NCBI GenBank assembly: GCA_020650975.1
Contig: JAIPMN010003225.1
Coordinates: 1-20,595, forward strand
DNA from: Apostichopus californicus
Lineage: Eukaryota > Echinodermata > Holothuroidea > Aspidochirotida > Stichopodidae
DNA length: 20,595 nucleotides
Reading direction: 5' to 3'
The notes under the pieces were generated by a model. It saw only the letters and a list, made by a program, of their open reading frames with translations, searched no databases and was not told where the DNA came from. The translations under genes and the position numbers were made by a program. Positions 1 through 9,948 of the stretch are shown in pieces (position 1 is the stretch's first letter; the number at the start of each line of letters is the position of its first letter).

Positions 1-619
1 CTTTCCGGGCACCTACTGAAATAAAGATAATTTGCAATGTGTTTTTCAGTGGCTAAACTTACATTATTAATAATAACTATATTATTAATATCAATAATTC
101 TAACCAATATGGAAGGGTAAAAAGACGGAAAATGATTGTATGTTATTTGCATTCGATGTAAAACCCGATGCATGTCTATATGATATGCTCATTAACATGT
201 GGAACGCGCGCGTAGCGCGCGAAAAATTTTGGTTATATTTTTCGGGCAAGTTGTTACAAACCGCCCAAATCAAATTGGGCTTTTACGCCTATGACGGTAG
301 TTCTATTAGGCATTTTTTTTTGGAGTATTCAAAATCATACGAAGTTTTGTACGGTGGAGAATAAGAATCGCGAGATACAATTTCTCAAAGTGGCAAGGAA
401 AACGTGGTAAATATGACGGATTAAAGGCCAATTTTGACCGAAATTTTTCAATTTTTAGGTCATGCACAATCACAGGAATAAATGAATAGGCCTAGATAAA
501 CTAGAGTGCGAAAGTCGGAAATTCCGAGTGTCGCACTCCAATTTTCCAACTATCGTCAGTTTTACCAAGTTTGGGGGTGAGAAACCCCCACACCCCCACC
601 CCCTCTAGCGACGTCACTG
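1..619. repeat. Possible hAT-derived non-coding repeat with hairpins
   Basis: No convincing gene is seen here. The stretch has three compact inverted repeats (207-221, 264-280, 504-538) and a G/C-rich right edge with C runs. It ends in TAGCGACGTCACTG at 606-619, which resembles hAT-superfamily right ends of the form GCNACGCCACTG. A weak candidate left end, CAGTGGCT, lies at 47-54, but the 8 bases outside the two candidate ends do not match, so no target duplication supports these borders. The open frame at 140-364 crosses the hairpins and looks like chance. Calling this a decayed hAT-type element is an inference. Confidence 0.3.
504..538. repeat. Nested inverted repeat (stem-loop)
   Basis: GAGTGCGA at 504-511 is the exact reverse complement of TCGCACTC at 531-538. 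Inside it, CGGAAATTCCG at 516-526 is a second palindrome around a central A. Together they can form a two-tier hairpin. It lies in repeat-like sequence, so it is most likely a structural part of a transposon end. Confidence 0.6.
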
Positions 620-816
620 TGTGTACCCAGTGTTCTCACTGTGGAGTAAACTCCGGTATCACTCAACAACAACGTATCATGGGATGCGCTGCCACGGAAT
701 ATGCTCCCTATTTCATTTCCCCAATATTAGGGAACGGGCGCCGTCTTTGAAACACCATCTACAACTAAACAACAACTATGTACAAGCTTATGGTAATTAC
801 GGAGCGCACTAGTTTT

Positions 817-1213
817 CTACTGGAATCGCCCGAAGATGCGGCGTCTGTAATCCGAGGAAACAACGAACTTCTCTGCTAACTCCTCGGGCTTCAACTGGGC
901 TAGACGTTCGCGGTGAATATGGCCCACCATCACATGGTTCAGCCTCTGTTGAGTCATGGTGCTCCGTAGCCATGTCTTCAACGCCTCAAAGCACTTAAAG
1001 ATCTCTCGGCTTCCATCCAACGGCGGAGGAGACGAGGAGCAACCGCAAGAGAGCTTCGACTTCACGAAACATAGCCCGTACCGCTGGATTCATCGACTTG
1101 AATATTTGTCTATACCCTTCAACCGACGACGACTGGAACTGGCCTCGACAGAAAGGCAGACTAAGCTTAAGATTATCGGAGAGCTCAGGGTACCAACTCA
1201 CGAGATCTGGGTG
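817..1213 (-). pseudogene. hAT-family transposase C-terminus, frameshifted remnant
   Basis: Read on the minus strand, two overlapping frames give consecutive parts of the C-terminal dimerisation region of hAT transposases (Dimer_Tnp_hAT type, as in ZMYM1-like and P52rIPK-like proteins). The upstream frame, about 1213 to 1013, contains an FKSMNPAVRAMF segment followed by EVEALLRLLLVSSA. The second frame, about 1005 to 820, contains FKCFEALKTWLRSTMTQQRL, then HVMVGHIHRERL and a terminal RRRIFGRF before the stop at 817-819. These match the family order of a hydrophobic LLRLLL helix, the F-x-x-LKTWLRSTM-x-x-RLNH block and the FG.F end. A shift of frame near 1005-1013 separates the halves, and the catalytic core is absent, so the copy is dead. 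No upstream coding part was found. The family call is from remembered motifs, not from a search. Confidence 0.75.
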
Positions 1214-1519
1214 GAATTCTCCATTCAGCAACATTAAGTGATATTCGATGATATGAATCCTGAGATGTGTAAGCCCTAACCAAATAGACACTACTCTTTT
1301 TCCAAATGTGTGGGGGGGACATTTGATATTGTGTCCCCCACCCATCGAAACGTGGGGGGGACGTGTCCCCCCGTCCCCCCCTGGATTGACGCCCATGCCT
1401 AGACCAAGACTAAGTGGAAGACAGACCCACCGATTTTAAATACATTATGTAGTATTGAATTAAGTACTATTTTAACTCGTTTGTTTTTGGGGGTTAAAAG
1501 TGATATTGAATGAGGTGTC
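1214..1519. other. Non-coding, G/C-run-rich mobile-element debris
   Basis: Next to the transposase remnant, bases 1310-1380 alternate G and C runs, including GTGGGGGGGAC, GTCCCCCAC and GTCCCCCCG words that can pair with each other. This is followed by GGATTGACGCCCATG at 1382-1396, which resembles the terminal part of a transposon. The minus-strand reading frame stays open through this block, but its residues there (a Gly/Pro-rich run) do not look like transposase. Bases 1397-1519 show nothing recognisable. Confidence 0.4.
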
Positions 1520-1694
1520 TCAAGTTAGCAAGAGGCCAGGGAACCAGAATGAACACTCGGGAAGGGCCGTTTCCAGCCATCTGGGGGGGGGGGTTGGAAA
1601 CCAAAGATGTTCTTGTACGCTCTGCGTCAACCGATGGTGGCGCTCCGCTCAGATAGACGTGCCTACAACTTTGAAAATCCTGGCTACGCCCCTG
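1520..1694. mobile_element. hAT-type element, right-end fragment
   Basis: The segment ends with GGCTACGCCCCTG at 1682-1694, the reverse complement of the common hAT terminal sequence CAGGGGCGTAGC. Its inside is recognisably related to the right half of the intact hAT-type element at 7538-8032: TTAGCAAG, then a GGAARGGnnnTTTCC block, then TGTACGCTnnGCGnCAACC and GGCGCTCCGC, then AGATAG occur in the same order. An 11-base G run at 1583-1593 interrupts it. It may be the 5' end of the element that carried the minus-strand transposase remnant, but the join is not provable. No 8-bp target duplication was found. Confidence 0.6.
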
Positions 1695-3242
1695 TTAGAC
1701 TAAGACCAAGACCCTAATACTGAGACAACAGTAAATGAAAAACGCCTTGTCTTATGGGAACCTAGAGTACATACAGAGTGAAAAGAAGAAGAAGAAGAAG
1801 AAGAAGAAAAAAAAAACCAATCCCATATAACAACAACACAAGTTAGTTCGCACATAAAACCCATTGGTATGTTTATTCCTCCATACCAAGCAATAAAATG
1901 CAAATTGATTTTGTCTCTGGTAAACTTATGAATAATGATTTTTTTTATGACAAACATGTATTGTATATATGGTACAATTGGACAGACGATGTTCAGTGAC
2001 CGTACCAAGTACCCTCTATTAAGAGCTTCCTGTACAACTCCGTTAGTCAATGAATGTTGTCTAACACGCATTGGTAGGAAAACACTTCTCTTTTATCACT
2101 TGTCTCTGGTGAAAGGGCTACTAGCCTCAACCTGTCCTACATATATACTACATATATACTGTCCTACAGCAGCTGAACAGTGAACCTCAGAGGAAATTTT
2201 GAACTAACTGAGAAAAAATTAATAATTGCAGTAAACGGTCTATATTGATCCCCAGAGATTATCTGTTTTTTTTTCAAATTGCTGTGTATTTATGTTTACC
2301 AACATTCAATATCATCTGCTCAAGGCAAACAAAGAATATATATTGGAACTTTACTTTTCTGTGTGGGACTGGGGTAAAGGGGTTGGGGGGGGGGGCTAGG
2401 TAGTGAGAGCTTAAAGCTTGGATGTTATATACATAACTTGCAATCTTTCAGGTGGATGAAAGCTCTTTTCCCTGAGAAAAATTTGTGAAGAGTTGTCTAC
2501 CAGCACACTTTGAACTGTTGGAGGTATACAGAAAGTTTGTAAAGTGACATAACCAATATCTGAGGATTAAGTAACCACCTCCCCCCCCCCACCCTCCCTC
2601 CCACTCCACAATGATTATTCGATCCTTTTACTAAATTGGCCACTAGCTGTCTAGCCAATGCAAGCAATATCACATATGTGAAGTAATCTGAAGTAAATCA
2701 ATATTCATTCTTGTATTCAATTAAATTTTCTCCAAATTGTTTGAATTAACTAATAGTACTATAGGCTGTTGATGTTATCATGAATTAGTTCCACATATTA
2801 CTCTGACCTCTCCTGGGGGGCAACTGTAAGCATATCACCATGCATGCAAGGTGTATGTCATCACAAATTCATGGATAAAAACCCAAGAAAAGGTCAATTT
2901 AACGCCTCATTTACATCCATAATCAAACTTATACTCAAATTTAATTTCTTTGTTCTGACATTAATCTATCTTCATTTGGATCGAAGTAATCGACAAAATG
3001 CCAGACACTAGAAGTTTTAATCGACTGCTTCATTTAACAATTAAATAAACCAATGTTTTTTTTCTGTCTTTTTTGGGGGGTTATTTATGTCTCTTTATGG
3101 TTAAGTGCAATGATTGACATCTGTGTATGATCAACTTTTGATGTTTTATAAATGGGCAGAGCCAGCTGTTTTGCCTAACATGGTCACCTGAAGGGTCCTA
3201 CAGTTTTTACAAAAGCTACTGAATAAGTTAAAGTTCTCAAGA
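1695..3242. other. Non-coding stretch with microsatellite and G/C runs
   Basis: No exon-like open frame with good splice sites was recognised. The region holds the AAG microsatellite at 1783-1808, an 11-base G run at 2385-2395 and a 10-base C run at 2581-2590. The remainder is AT-rich unique-looking sequence. Confidence 0.5.
1783..1808. repeat. (AAG)n microsatellite
   Basis: About eight tandem AAG units are followed by an A run. On the minus strand this gives the poly-serine stretch of a spurious open frame. It is a simple repeat of no evident function. Confidence 0.9.
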
Positions 3243-3866
3243 TTAAAGCAGCATTTTGCGTTGGGTCGCCGTTTTATACTTTTTTGACATGTCCATCGAG
3301 TTTTTTTACATATATCAATCACAAAACAGCTAAGATATTAGCCAATTTTTTTACCTGCCAACAACGTTAATTGGCGAGTAATTAAGGATATTTGCAGATA
3401 ACGAGAAGAGTGTCCACGACAAATTCCACATTTAAAACTAAACGCATACATTTCCCCCAAACCCACTGGTTTGAATTCAACCAATCAGAGATGCAGGTTT
3501 AGTATGAGCCGTTGCTAAAAAAAGATTCAAGACTTTGCGTTAGTACAACCAGGGCAGGGAGTTGTTATGGAACTCCCCTGGTACAACTGCCATATAGACT
3601 ACACAAATAAGGCATGGTGTTGTATTACGTATTGGTCAATGACGTTCGTAGTGTTTAAATATTCATATTATGGGCGAGGTTTATTGGGATCCCAACGGAA
3701 AATATCTTGGAGAAAAACAAAGTTGAAAGTTGCAAATTTTTCGACTTTTATGCCACCATTTGATGTAAGGTTTAAATAGATAAGCTAGTTATGTATGTCG
3801 TTATGGCATAGTGGAGTCAGTGAGGTTGAGAAAAATCATAGAAACGGACGCAAAATGCTGCTTTAA
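3243..3866. mobile_element. TTAA-flanked non-autonomous TIR element (~616 bp)
   Basis: AGCAGCATTTTGCGT at 3247-3261 is the exact reverse complement of ACGCAAAATGCTGCT at 3848-3862. Both copies are flanked outside by TTAA (3243-3246 and 3863-3866), the target-duplication signature of piggyBac-type transposons. Beyond the 15-bp perfect terminal repeats, the subterminal sequences CCGTTTTAT and the complement of the right side (CCGTTTCTAT) remain alike after a short gap, so the arms are partly complementary further in. A strong hairpin sits close to the midpoint, at 3543-3584. The inside encodes no recognisable transposase; the 70-codon frame at 3567-3779 looks like chance. An alternative reading is that TTAA belongs to the terminal repeat and the matching AGA triplets just outside are a 3-bp duplication. 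Confidence 0.8.
3543..3584. repeat. Central hairpin of the TTAA element
   Basis: The left arm with GTAC, CCAGGG and GGGAGTT pairs with the right arm AACTCCCC, CCTGG and GTAC, with a short asymmetric bulge and a small loop around 3564-3570. It lies near the middle of the 616-bp element, consistent with a foldback-like or palindromic MITE. Confidence 0.7.
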
Positions 3867-5922
3867 AGAATTACTAAATTAGGCTGAGTTTAATTGTTAA
3901 TATGTTCAATATAGTCCAAGAAGTAATATCTTTCTAGAGGTATAAATTGTGGTTATCCAGCATATTAACTATAAAGATATAGGAGTGCTCCTTGAAGGTT
4001 AACTTGATATTGGCTGCAGGGTTGTTCTCCAGTTTATTTCAGTTGATCTGTTCTGTAGTGAACCAAACTCGTCCAGCCTCTCTGTTAAATCCCTCTAGTT
4101 TTTCTTGTCAGAAAGAACCTTTCATCATCGATTGTTGACATAAGATATTTTAGTCCTCCCAACCTTGAAATTTAGTCTACTCTGGGAGCTATTTCATAAA
4201 ACATTTTACCCTCTTCCGAGTCCGGTTTTAATTCATCCCGGTTTCCGTTCTGTGATAAGATTCGGGCTCAATCAGTTTACCTTCTTGTAAATATATACAA
4301 CATATATTATTCTGCCCTCCTTATGAAACCCTCAGGACCAAAATCGAATCAACAAAATTTAAATACGCTTCAGATGAAATGGAAAATGGGAAAAGAGCTG
4401 TTTGGCCAAAACGTTCCAAATCATTCACCTGGATTGGTATCAAAACAATGATCATGTTCAATGGCTGTAAATTATGACTTTACATTTGGTAAAAAAGAAT
4501 CAGGAAAGCAGGTGTGAAAAGCTAGATGTGGAAGGTCATACCATGAAACGATTTCACAGATTCTTAACACAAAAAAAAACACACAAAAGGGAAACATTGA
4601 AGGCAGGGTGCTATCTTGCTACAGGGAGTTGTAAAGGCAGTACTACTAATAACCAGAACTGAAAAGGGTATACTTATATTGGGGTAACAATTGAGGACGA
4701 AAATAATAGGCAAGAAGTTAGTTTCGTATCCATGTTCAAAGAATTTGTGCAAAATCCCGATATTAAAATATGGGATGTAGTTTAATCCTTGGTTTGAACT
4801 CGGCATTGAAGCTGCTATCTGAAAGAAATTTGGTACAAAAGGGTCCCGATTCTACAGACTTTCTACAGGTATTGGGCCGAAAGGTAATTGAATAACTCGG
4901 TATCAAGATAACAAAGCGAGGGTGGCAATATTGCAAAGATTTTGTAGTCCCTGGGATTTCTTTATGTAGCAATAATATAATTTAGACAGTTTAGTCACAG
5001 TTAATTACACCGAGAGTAGTTAGTCTGCTTGCTTTGAACAGAGGTGGATACTAGATTTATGCAAAATTTGATTTGTCTAGATCAGGGACGAATTGTATCT
5101 GGGAAGCCCAAGGCACCGATTTCTTTGTGCTAGTTACATCCAGGCTATTTAACTGTGCCAATGTTTGTTTTATTTAGGCTGCAGCGCGGTACGTAATATG
5201 TATCACTGGGCAGGTAGTCAATTCATTCATTAAACATATATGCTAGTTAATTTTAGGTAATTTCCTAGCCTGGACTTCAGTTTTCACAAAAACCATTCTC
5301 CAAAAAAACATCCATATATTATCATTTAACTGAAGGATCCCTGGATCAACAACTTTTGTTCCCCTGGCAGCTGGGAATAATTTATCCAGCATCGAATCGA
5401 AGAATGCTTTACAAAATGGTCAGGTTTGCTATACAAGTGTAAAGATGTACAGTTTAGCAATTTTCTACACAGGAACACTTTCTATACAGTATATAATGAA
5501 AATAAAAATGAAGATAAAAATAAAATAAAATAGTATATAATGAGAGAGAAAATTCTGAGCCTTCGAAAAAATGCTACACAAAATTTGAACGCTAAATTAT
5601 TCACTACCTGTAGGAGCTACCCAGGTTGAAATTTTGCTGTAAGTTTGATGATTCATATCGGAACTCCTCTTACAATAGTTCATTCTTTGTAAGCAGAGAA
5701 GCAGAAAATTACAGAATTGAATGAAACTATTTTGGAAAGAACTGTATAGGCTTTAGTCAAGAAGTTAGTAAAGCCTATAGAAGTTTCATGATTGCTGTTC
5801 AGCAACAATCAAATGCAGTGTCTTTAGAGTATATTGTATATAGTTTATAATTTGACCTTACAGGTTGTTAATAAGGTCAGGACATACCCAAAAGGTTAAA
5901 TTTAGGGTACATACAGTATAAT
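3867..5922. other. Non-coding stretch, nothing recognised
   Basis: AT-rich sequence without a convincing exon, RNA gene or repeat boundary. An A-rich purine tract at about 5498-5534 is bracketed by two copies of AGTATATAATGA, a small local duplication. Short open frames here lack splice-site support and family resemblance. Confidence 0.5.
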
Positions 5923-6100
5923 CAGGGGCGTAGCGAGAAATTTGCCAAGGTCGGGCGAAGTCTGTAGGCAATCTATGCAAGCCTAGCGCCCCCATAATTT
6001 GGCACGTGGCGCACAAGAAAATTTTTGGCCGGAAATGCCTCCCAGATCCCTGAAAATGGCACTTCCCAGGCCTTGTAAGTTGCATCTCAAGCATTTTTTA
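5923..6100. mobile_element. hAT-type left-end fragment
   Basis: CAGGGGCGTAGC at 5923-5934 is a canonical-looking hAT terminal repeat, the exact complement of the end found at 1683-1694. The following ~170 bases have a higher GC content than the surroundings and carry words such as GGCGCACAAGAAAATTTTTGG, reminiscent of transposon interior. No matching right end or 8-bp duplication was found downstream, so this is probably a truncated copy; the right border is approximate. Confidence 0.5.
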
Positions 6101-7480
6101 TTTTGAAAAATTGAACAGCTAGGGAAATATTATTAGCACTCACATTTTTGTTTTGTTTTCTTTTCTGATCTATAACATATGAAAACTAAAATTCTGCCAT
6201 CGTTTTAGGAACAACATGCAGTAACCAGTTTTAGTGCGTGAGTTACATTTATATATATATATATTCCATTTATAGCATAAAGTAATTGCTATTTCACACT
6301 GAGTTTTGAAGGATACCACAGTCACAGAAGGACATTATAAAGTGTTTACTGCTGTACTTTAGACTCTAGTTTGTTTTTGATATCTTTGCTACTGTAGATA
6401 ATTTGTTTCCCCGCCCCCTCCCTCCCCCCCCCGGCAGGGTAAAGAGCGTCAGACATTATTACTTCCAGGCAGTATCCTGTTTAGATAGTAATATTTCATT
6501 TCATTTGGGTTTGATCAGAGAAAAAATGAACTGTGAACTTGTTTGCTCTGGTTATCAAAAAGATGTCCATTATAATGTCAAGTAAAGTTCGCTGTATACA
6601 GTAGTTCACGCAGGCCAGACTTGTATATTACAGGTACAGTTATTAACAAACAACATCTGAGTACGATTTAGCTACAAGTATCATTCCCTTTGGTATAAAT
6701 TGGAGTCGCAGGGGTGCAACCATGTATACCACCCCCCCCCCAGAAACATCCGTTACTCCCCCTCCCCACCCATTGAAAGACAGAATAGTACAAGAAAACC
6801 TTTTGTACAGTATACAACATATGTATACAGTACAATTGACCTAAATTTAACAGTCGAAAATTCTTCAAAATTGTTTCGAAATTGAAGAATATAGCAACAT
6901 TTAGCACCCTCTATTTTACCAAAATTTCTCAAAGGGAAGGGGTAACCCCCTCTCCCAAGACCCCTCGAGCCCCTGGACAAAACAACTCAACCCCCGTCCC
7001 CGTGCCAAAAGTTTGTTTGCAATGCCCCTGTGATGAGTACAAGTCTGTAAGCGCATTCAAAAGTATTTAGACTTGCACAAATATATTAGTCTTCCAAAAT
7101 GATTTTATTTTTAGTACTATATTACAAATTATTAAGGGTGAATACACAGCAACAGGCAACAATGTTACAATAGAAAGTGAGTATACAAGATCTGATTCAC
7201 TGCAAGTGTGATAGGCTATTATTTCCAAGTCACAAGGTTTAGCCTAAGTTGAAATCATCTTTGATATCAGTCAAGATTTTACACTGTTTGAACAATTTGA
7301 AAGCAAAAGGATCGAATCAGCCCTATAAAGTTTGTCGCAGTGTTAATTTGCATATTCCAAATTTGCATTTATAGGCCTATCAGATACAATCAGGTACATA
7401 GAATAAATTTTTCAAACTTGATCAGAATCAGCTAAAAAGGCCAGTGCACATCCAAAAGAGATAAAAGAGATATAAGCTTA
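6101..7480. other. Non-coding stretch with AT repeat and C-rich debris
   Basis: No gene recognised. It holds an AT microsatellite at 6250-6264, C runs at 6425-6432 and 6732-6741, and a block at about 6900-6980 with alternating CCCCCT words that looks like decayed transposon subterminal sequence. TATAGGCCTATC occurs near 7373. Confidence 0.4.
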
Positions 7481-8201
7481 AAGCTGCAGGGTGTAGATAG
7501 CAGACCTAGTGTTGTGTATATGACCCCCTCCCTCCCCCAGTGGCGGAGCGTCCATATAGTCAGGGGGGACGAATGCCCCCCTGACGGACTCAAATGGACT
7601 GCTGGCGCCCTTTTCAGCTTTTTACCATTTTTTACTTATTCGCGATTATTGTCTTTTTTTATTGCGCTCTCATCTACCTATTGACATTTGTCACATTTTG
7701 TTTGTGAAATTTTCTCACAAAATGCTCTAACGGCGGTCTTTAATTTATTGGCACTTCCGTTGTACGAAACTATTTCCAAGCGCATGTACTTTCAACACCC
7801 ATATAAACTTACGAGTTGTCACAAATGGCGATGACAGCTATTTATTCTTCGTTTATCTGCAAATTAGCAAGGCCCGGAAAGGGTCATTTCCGGCGATCTA
7901 GGGAGTATCTTTACTCAAAAAAATTCTGTACGCTACGCGCCAACCCGTGCTGGCGCTCCGCTTAGATAGTGTCAAAGCGCCCCTACAGACCATTCTCGCC
8001 CCCTCTGACCAATACCCTTAGCTCCGCCACTGCCCTCCCCCCCCCCCCATACAGCCTATATATGCTGTTTGTATAGTGATTCATATTGATCTCATAAGAG
8101 ATATTGATAATAATAAAGAAAGCTGCACAGGGTGTAGATTTATAGCAGACCTAATGATGTGTACATACTCCTGTACAGCCTATGCTGTTTGTAGTGATTT
8201 A
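7481..8201. repeat. Local tandem duplication, one copy split by a hAT element
   Basis: Copy A begins at 7482 (AGCTGCAGGGTGTAGATAG, then CAGACCTAGTG and TGTGTATATGAC) and resumes after the inserted element at 8048 with CATACAGCCTATATATGCTG, then TTTGTATAGTGATT. Copy B at 8121-8201 has the same order uninterrupted: AGCTGCACAGGGTGTAGAT, CAGACCTAATG, TGTGTACATACTCCTG, TACAGCCTATGCTG, TTTGTAGTGATT. The duplication therefore probably predates the insertion, unless the element was lost cleanly from copy B. Confidence 0.75.
7538..8032. mobile_element. Intact non-autonomous hAT element (MITE-like, 495 bp)
   Basis: The element opens with CAGTGGCGGAGC at 7538-7549 and closes with the exact complement GCTCCGCCACTG at 8021-8032. 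It is flanked on both sides by the same 8 bases, CCCTCCCC (7530-7537 and 8033-8040), the target-site length of the hAT superfamily. No transposase frame is present, so movement would need an enzyme supplied elsewhere. Subterminal G and C runs (GGGGGGACG, GCCCCCCTGAC) can pair locally. A block near the right end (7873-7969) is related to the fragment at 1520-1694. Insertion is confirmed by the neighbouring copy of the host sequence at 8121-8201, which lacks the element. The C-rich target makes the exact duplication length somewhat ambiguous. Confidence 0.9.
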
Positions 8202-9905
8202 TGCAGGTTACCCTTCTGGTAAATAGGGAGGGAAGTTAAATATTACTAAATATTACTATATACTGCTCAGTGGAGGTTAATTTGGTGCTAACATTAGATC
8301 TATGCGTGCATCCAGTAATTAGCGGTTTTTAAATACTGTATCCTAAGCTGTTAGAGTCTGTAATGGGCTGAAACTAGTTCACACAGGTGTGGTTGTAATT
8401 AAATTAGACCATGCAAATGAATGGAAAACTTATTTCACAGACTTTCTAAAAGCCATATTTAAGCTAAGTACAATGCAGAAAGAATGAGGTCTGTGCTATG
8501 GGTATAAACAAGCTTGCATGTATCCTACAACCTCATAGCAGGTAGCCCTTACATATGTTCCGGTGAACTTGGCAATTCTAGATACGAGCTGGGTGCATGA
8601 TTCAACAAGCTTGTCACTTTCAGTAAGTTTTATTGTCAATAGCAGTTATGAAACAGACAACCGAAATTGATTGTTTTTTCCCCCAAAAAATACCATCCAA
8701 AATAGGCCAACATGTGTGTAGGATATATGGAAAATAAAAGGAATTGAAAGCACATGTTCAGTCATTAATAATCCAGTTTTAATAAATGGACATCCTGGAA
8801 CATTGCCAAGAGGCAGAGCTGTGTAAAGGAAGAGATGATAAAACATGTTTCGTTAAAGTTAGGTATTCATGAAGTTTATGCAAACAAGCATAATTAACAT
8901 TATATAATGTATATATTCATATGTGCAGTTTGTCCATCCAGCTTTAGTATCAATGGGCCTATGTAGGTTTTAAGTTGAAAATGACCAAGTTTGTGAAACT
9001 TCATTCAGTTGAACTTGTCCACTTTGCGTGGAACTAATTTGATGGGAACAAGAGGTACCACATGCTTTGCATGTGTTTTTTAATAACATATATTTGTTTT
9101 TTAATAACATATATCATGGAAATATTAGGATATTCTCCTAGCAGGATCTGTGTGGTATATATGCAAATCAATATGCACCATGAAAATATTTATAGCGTTT
9201 GTTGGAAATTTAACTGCAGTCAAAGTAATTACTGTTTGTATATTTTATATTCTGAAATCCAAATCACAATATTGTGGCCAGTGTACATGTGTTTCGTTGC
9301 CTTGATGCTAACCATACTAGTGTGTGGAATTGTAAACACTGGATACAACAGATTTTTGGAAACGTTTTCCATTCCCCTCTGGATAACTTTTGCATAGTTT
9401 TCTGTCATTTTACCCACACGTACACTAAATGACCACTGATGCATATAGTTAAAATAAATCTTGTCAGTGTGAAGTGTATGCATTAATTGTTACTCTAATT
9501 CTATCGTGAATGCAAATTAATGGTAATAACAAAAAAAGAACTTTATAACTTGATTGAAATATTTGATAACCCTAGCTGTCATGGTCTATAGATATTTAGA
9601 TACTCGTACCTCGCTCAATCCAACTGTAAGGTCACCTCACATAATGCAACTAGTTATAATGGCATTTAGTTATAAGGTATTGATTATGGCTATTTTTGAG
9701 GTGCTTTGCTCTAATTTGGCGTATGGTTTGTATTTATACTTTTCACTATTATTATATCAAGCCATACCTGCACCCCACATCTCCAATTCCCCACCTCCTA
9801 CCACCCTTCCCCCCCCCCCCTCAATAAGGAAATCCAAAATGAAATATTGGATGGGATGGTTTCCATGTCAACTCTGTTAAAATTATAAATTGTGTAAAAG
9901 TAGGT
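8202..9905. other. Non-coding stretch, nothing recognised
   Basis: AT-rich. Two long open frames (9062-9397 and 9554-9880 on +) give hydrophobic, low-complexity products, start inside repeats or end in a C-run proline stretch, and show no family motif, so they are treated as chance. A 12-base C run lies at 9809-9820. Confidence 0.5.
9074..9114. repeat. Two-unit 21-bp tandem repeat
   Basis: TGTTTTTTAATAACATATAT occurs at 9074-9093 and again, identically, at 9095-9114, one base apart. Identity suggests recent slippage or duplication. Confidence 0.85.
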
Positions 9906-9948
9906 TAGCCAGAAGTTTCGATCCTAGCAGGATCTTCTTCAAAGGCTA
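9906..9948. repeat. Imperfect palindrome, transposon-like hairpin
   Basis: TAGCC at 9906-9910 pairs with GGCTA at 9944-9948, and GATCC at 9920-9924 pairs with GGATC at 9930-9934 around a TAGCA loop. Between the stems the two sides (AGAAGTTTC and TTCTTCAAA) are partly complementary. On the minus strand it reads TTTGAAGAAGATCC, then GGATCGAAAC, a pattern that recalls conserved hairpins at retroelement ends and, loosely, a hammerhead ribozyme core. Key core positions do not fit, so no ribozyme is claimed. Confidence 0.6.

Noticed and set aside
140-364. 74-codon + strand frame
   Set aside because: It passes through two hairpins in repeat-like DNA, has no family motif and no splice or promoter support.
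47-619. A complete hAT element from CAGTGGCT to ACGTCACTG
   Set aside because: The 8 bases flanking each proposed end differ and the left end matches over too few bases; only a repeat-derived label is kept.
9062-9880. Two long + strand frames of 111 and 108 codons with hydrophobic products
   Set aside because: Composition reflects AT-rich DNA; one starts in a tandem repeat and the other ends in a poly-proline run from a C tract. No membrane-protein family pattern was recognised.
9906-9948. A functional hammerhead ribozyme
   Set aside because: The core has U instead of C at the first conserved position, one extra base before the inner stem, and no clear cleavage triplet.
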